A DNA stretch of 64,000 nucleotides from Brevundimonas vesicularis NBRC 12165. GTDB taxonomy: Bacteria > Pseudomonadota > Alphaproteobacteria > Caulobacterales > Caulobacteraceae. The stretch is from assembly GCF_001592205.1 (NCBI RefSeq), contig NZ_BCWM01000003.1, forward strand, positions 1 through 64,000, written 5' to 3'. The notes beneath the pieces are model-generated. The model did not search any database and was not told where the DNA came from. It was given only the letters and a program-made list of their open reading frames with translations. Both the position numbers and the translations under genes were made by a program. This document shows, one piece after another, positions 61,360 to 64,000 of this stretch (within the stretch, counting starts at the first letter, position 1; each line of letters starts with the position of its first letter).

Positions 61360-64000
61360 ATGAACATCTCCCGCTTCTTCATCGACCGGCCGATTTTCGC
61401 GGCCGTGATCGCGGTGGTGATCTCCATCATCGGCATCGCCGCCTATCCGCTGCTGCCGCTGTCGCAGTACCCGGAGATCGCGCCGCCGACGATCACCATC
61501 AACGCCGCCTATCCCGGCGCCTCGGCCGAGACCCTGGCCGAAACCGTCGCCGCCCCCATCGAGCAGGAGGTGAACGGCGTCGAGAACATGCTCTACATCT
61601 CCTCCTCGTCCACATCGGACGGGGCGGTGGCCATCACCGTGACCTTCCAGCCCGGCACAGACCTGGATTCCGCTCAGGTGCTGGTCCAGAACCGGGTGGC
61701 CTTGGCCGAACCCCGCCTTCCAGAGGCGGTTCGCCAGACCGGCGTCGTGGTCAACAAGGCCGAGAGCGGCTTCCTGATGATCCTGGGCCTGACGTCGCCC
61801 GACGGCACGCTGGATAACGATTATGTCGGCAACTACGCCAACTCCACGCTGCGGGACCGTCTGCTGCGGATCGAGGGCGTGGGCGCAGTTCAGGTCTTCG
61901 GCGGCGGCAACTATTCGATGCGCGTCTGGATCGACCCGGCCAAGGCGGCCGAGCGCGGTCTGACGGGCCCCGAGATCGTTTCCGCCCTGCGCGCCCAGAA
62001 CGTCCAGGCCGCCGCCGGCTCCATCGGCCAGCCGCCGTTCCCCAACAGCGCGGCCGCCTTCCAACTGCCGGTCCAGGTCCAAGGTCGTCTCAGCGATCCC
62101 AATGAGTTCGCCAACGTCGTCCTGAAGACGGATGCTCAGGGACGCGTCACCTATCTGCGTGATGTGGCGCGGATCGAACTGGGCGCCCAGGATTACGGCA
62201 TCCGCGGCTTCTTCGACGGCCAGCGCGGCGTCGGCATCGCCATCGTTCAGCAGCCGGGCGCCAACGCCCTGGGCACCGCCGACCGCGTCCTGAAAGAGGT
62301 CGAGGCCCTGAAGTCCGAAGTGCCCGCCGGCATGAAGGTGGACGTGCCCTACAACCCGACCGAATTCGTCGCCGCGTCGGTGGAGTCGGTTCAGCACACC
62401 CTGGTCGAAGCCGTCATCCTGGTCATCATCGTCGTCATGGTCTTCCTGCAGACTTGGCGCGCGGCCATCATCCCCATCGTCGCCATTCCCGTCGCCCTGG
62501 TCGGCACCTTCGCGGTGCAGCTAGCGCTGGGCTATTCGATCAACTCCCTGTCCCTGTTCGCCCTGGTCCTTGCGGTCGGCATCGTCGTGGATGACGCCAT
62601 CGTCGTGGTCGAGAACGTGGAGCGGGCCATCGGTGAGGGGCTCAGTCCCAAGGAGGCCGCCTATCGATCGATGCAGGAGGTTTCCGGCGCCCTGATCGCC
62701 ATCGGCCTGGTGCTGGTGTCGGTGTTCGTGCCGACGATGTTCGTGCCCGGCATTCCCGGCATCTTCTATCGCCAGTTCGCGGTCGTCATCGCCTCGGCCT
62801 CGGTCATTTCGTTGTTCGTGTCCCTGACGCTGTCGCCGGCCATGGCCGCCCTGCTGCTGAAGCCGCACAAGAAGGATCACGAGCACGCTCGCAAGCCGGG
62901 CGTCCTGGGCACGGTCGTCTATTACGGCGGCTGGGCCGGGCGGAAGTTCAACGAGGGTTTCGACTGGCTGTCGGATCGCTACGGACGCCTGACCGCGCGT
63001 CTGGTGCGCACGGTCGGTCTGGTGCTGATCATCTACGCCGGTCTTCTGGGCCTGACCGCCTGGCGCTTGGTCGATACCCCCTCGGGCTTTATCCCTGAAC
63101 AGGACCAAGGCTTCCTGATCGGCGTCATCCAACTGCCGGCGGGCGCGTCTCTGGATCGCACCCAGGCGGTGATGGAACGCGCCACCAAGATCATCCAGGG
63201 CACTTCCGGGGTGAACGGCACCGTGGCCTTCGCCGGTCTGGATGGTTCCAGCTTCTCGTTCGGCTCCAACGCCGCCACCATTTTCGTGCGCCTGAACGGC
63301 TTCGAGGAACGCTCCAAGGAAGAGGCCGCCACGGCCCTGGCCGGCGCCATCACCCAGGCGACCGGACAGATCGAGGACGCGCAGATCTTCGTCATCGCCC
63401 CGCCGGCGGTCCAGGGTCTGGGCACCGGCAACGGCTTCTCGATGATGATCCAGGACCGCGAAGGCGCCGGCTATCGTCCGCTGGAAGGCGCGACCTTCGC
63501 CATGATGGGCGCCGCCGCCCAGAAGCCGACCGAGGTCAGCCAGGTCTTCTCGACCTACAACACGGCCTCGCCCCGCGTGACCGCCGACGTCGATCGTGAC
63601 AAGGCGCTGATGCTGGGCGTTCAACCCAGCGCGGTCTTCGACACCCTGGGCGTCTATCTGGGTTCGTCCTACGTCAACGACTTCAACATGCTGGGCCGCA
63701 CCTTCCGGGTGACGGCGCAGGCGGAGCCGACGGCGCGCGACGACATCGCCGACATCGCCAATCTGAAGACCAAGTCGTCCACGGGCGCCATGGTGCCGAT
63801 CGGGTCGGTGGCCAATCTGGTCAACGATTCCGGACCGGCGCGGATCGTGCGCTACAACCTGTTCCCCGCGGCCGAGCTTCAGGGCAACGCCGCGGCAGGG
63901 GTCTCTTCCGGCGAGGCGCTGCAGGTCATGGAAACCATGGCCGCCCAGACCCTGCCGCAGGGCTTCTCCTACGAATGGACGGGTCTGGCCTATCAGCAGA
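61360..64000 (+). CDS. acrB: RND multidrug efflux pump (AcrB/HAE1 family), partial at window end
   Basis: The inner-membrane pump exporting hydrophobic and amphiphilic compounds with proton energy. ATG 61360 starts it; 880 codons lie in the window with no stop, while members have about 1040-1060, so the 3' end is outside. Motifs: ISRFFIDRPIFAAVIAVVI near the start, the proton relay in LAVGIVVDDAIVVVENVERAI (about 404-424, two Asp), YNPTEFVAASVESV and the second half after LTARLVRTVGL. Its order with the adaptor (AcrA then AcrB) and the divergent TetR matches typical alphaproteobacterial efflux operons. Confidence 0.93.
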   Translation, partial: MNISRFFIDRPIFAAVIAVVISIIGIAAYPLLPLSQYPEIAPPTITINAAYPGASAETLAETVAAPIEQEVNGVENMLYISSSSTSDGAVAITVTFQPGTDLDSAQVLVQNRVALAEPRLPEAVRQTGVVVNKAESGFLMILGLTSPDGTLDNDYVGNYANSTLRDRLLRIEGVGAVQVFGGGNYSMRVWIDPAKAAERGLTGPEIVSALRAQNVQAAAGSIGQPPFPNSAAAFQLPVQVQGRLSDPNEFANVVLKTDAQGRVTYLRDVARIELGAQDYGIRGFFDGQRGVGIAIVQQPGANALGTADRVLKEVEALKSEVPAGMKVDVPYNPTEFVAASVESVQHTLVEAVILVIIVVMVFLQTWRAAIIPIVAIPVALVGTFAVQLALGYSINSLSLFALVLAVGIVVDDAIVVVENVERAIGEGLSPKEAAYRSMQEVSGALIAIGLVLVSVFVPTMFVPGIPGIFYRQFAVVIASASVISLFVSLTLSPAMAALLLKPHKKDHEHARKPGVLGTVVYYGGWAGRKFNEGFDWLSDRYGRLTARLVRTVGLVLIIYAGLLGLTAWRLVDTPSGFIPEQDQGFLIGVIQLPAGASLDRTQAVMERATKIIQGTSGVNGTVAFAGLDGSSFSFGSNAATIFVRLNGFEERSKEEAATALAGAITQATGQIEDAQIFVIAPPAVQGLGTGNGFSMMIQDREGAGYRPLEGATFAMMGAAAQKPTEVSQVFSTYNTASPRVTADVDRDKALMLGVQPSAVFDTLGVYLGSSYVNDFNMLGRTFRVTAQAEPTARDDIADIANLKTKSSTGAMVPIGSVANLVNDSGPARIVRYNLFPAAELQGNAAAGVSSGEALQVMETMAAQTLPQGFSYEWTGLAYQQ

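Overview
The window is GC-rich chromosomal DNA from an alphaproteobacterium, most likely order Caulobacterales and possibly Brevundimonas. This is inferred from gene content, not from a search. The pointers are a Rhodobacter/Caulobacter-type gene transfer agent (GTA) cluster, a 295-residue RpoH, a malA/malI/malY-like maltodextrin locus built around a TonB-dependent receptor, and many GC-rich palindromic intergenic repeats. No tRNA, rRNA, CRISPR array, integrase or insertion sequence was seen. No stretch over about 300 bp lacks a gene.

Region 1 (1-985) holds a DUF559 nuclease-like gene and a YcgN-type cysteine-cluster gene, each next to a repeat. Region 2 (about 1100-20150) is a nearly complete GTA structural cluster on the + strand: small and large terminase, portal, a small membrane/coiled-coil protein, prohead protease, capsid, gp6 to gp10.1, tape measure, gp12, gp13, gp14 (NlpC/P60) and gp15. 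It departs from a plain cluster in three ways. A head-spike pair (spike base plus SGNH-hydrolase-like spike) and a membrane acyltransferase sit between terminase and portal. Two minus-strand islands (TonB-like protein plus two unknowns; two OB-like/DUF805 membrane proteins) divide it into three + strand segments. Palindromic repeats are read in frame inside the protease, NlpC/P60 and acyltransferase genes.

Region 3 (20240-27570) carries housekeeping genes: a CbpA-type DnaJ, serC, purA, an atypical receiver protein, rpoH with a long leader, an RluA-family pseudouridine synthase, and a DUF2799 lipoprotein with an apparently new in-frame stop. Region 4 (27576-31346, minus strand) is glycolytic: gap, a small membrane ORF, pgk, then fba. 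Region 5 (31600-40923) is a branched-chain amino acid block, ilvD-ilvC-ilvB-ilvM-leuA-leuC-leuD-leuB, preceded by a small ORF rich in rare Val/Leu codons and a terminator, which together look like an attenuator. LeuA lacks the usual C-terminal allosteric domain. Region 6 (41141-43251) is amtB plus a TorF-family porin.

Region 7 (43311-59345) is a starch/maltodextrin locus. A TonB-dependent receptor imports oligosaccharide. Exported alpha-amylase, GH97 alpha-glucosidase and GH15 glucoamylase cleave it. A MalY-like symporter carries maltose inward, a GH13 alpha-glucosidase lacking a visible signal peptide finishes the job, and an FHS-family permease could take up glucose. A LacI-type regulator sits between divergent units, and a shared TTTGCA-type motif marks the two control regions. 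Region 8 (59416-64000) is a TetR repressor divergent from an RND efflux adaptor and pump, with a perfect operator-like palindrome that carries both -35 boxes. The pump gene runs off the window end.
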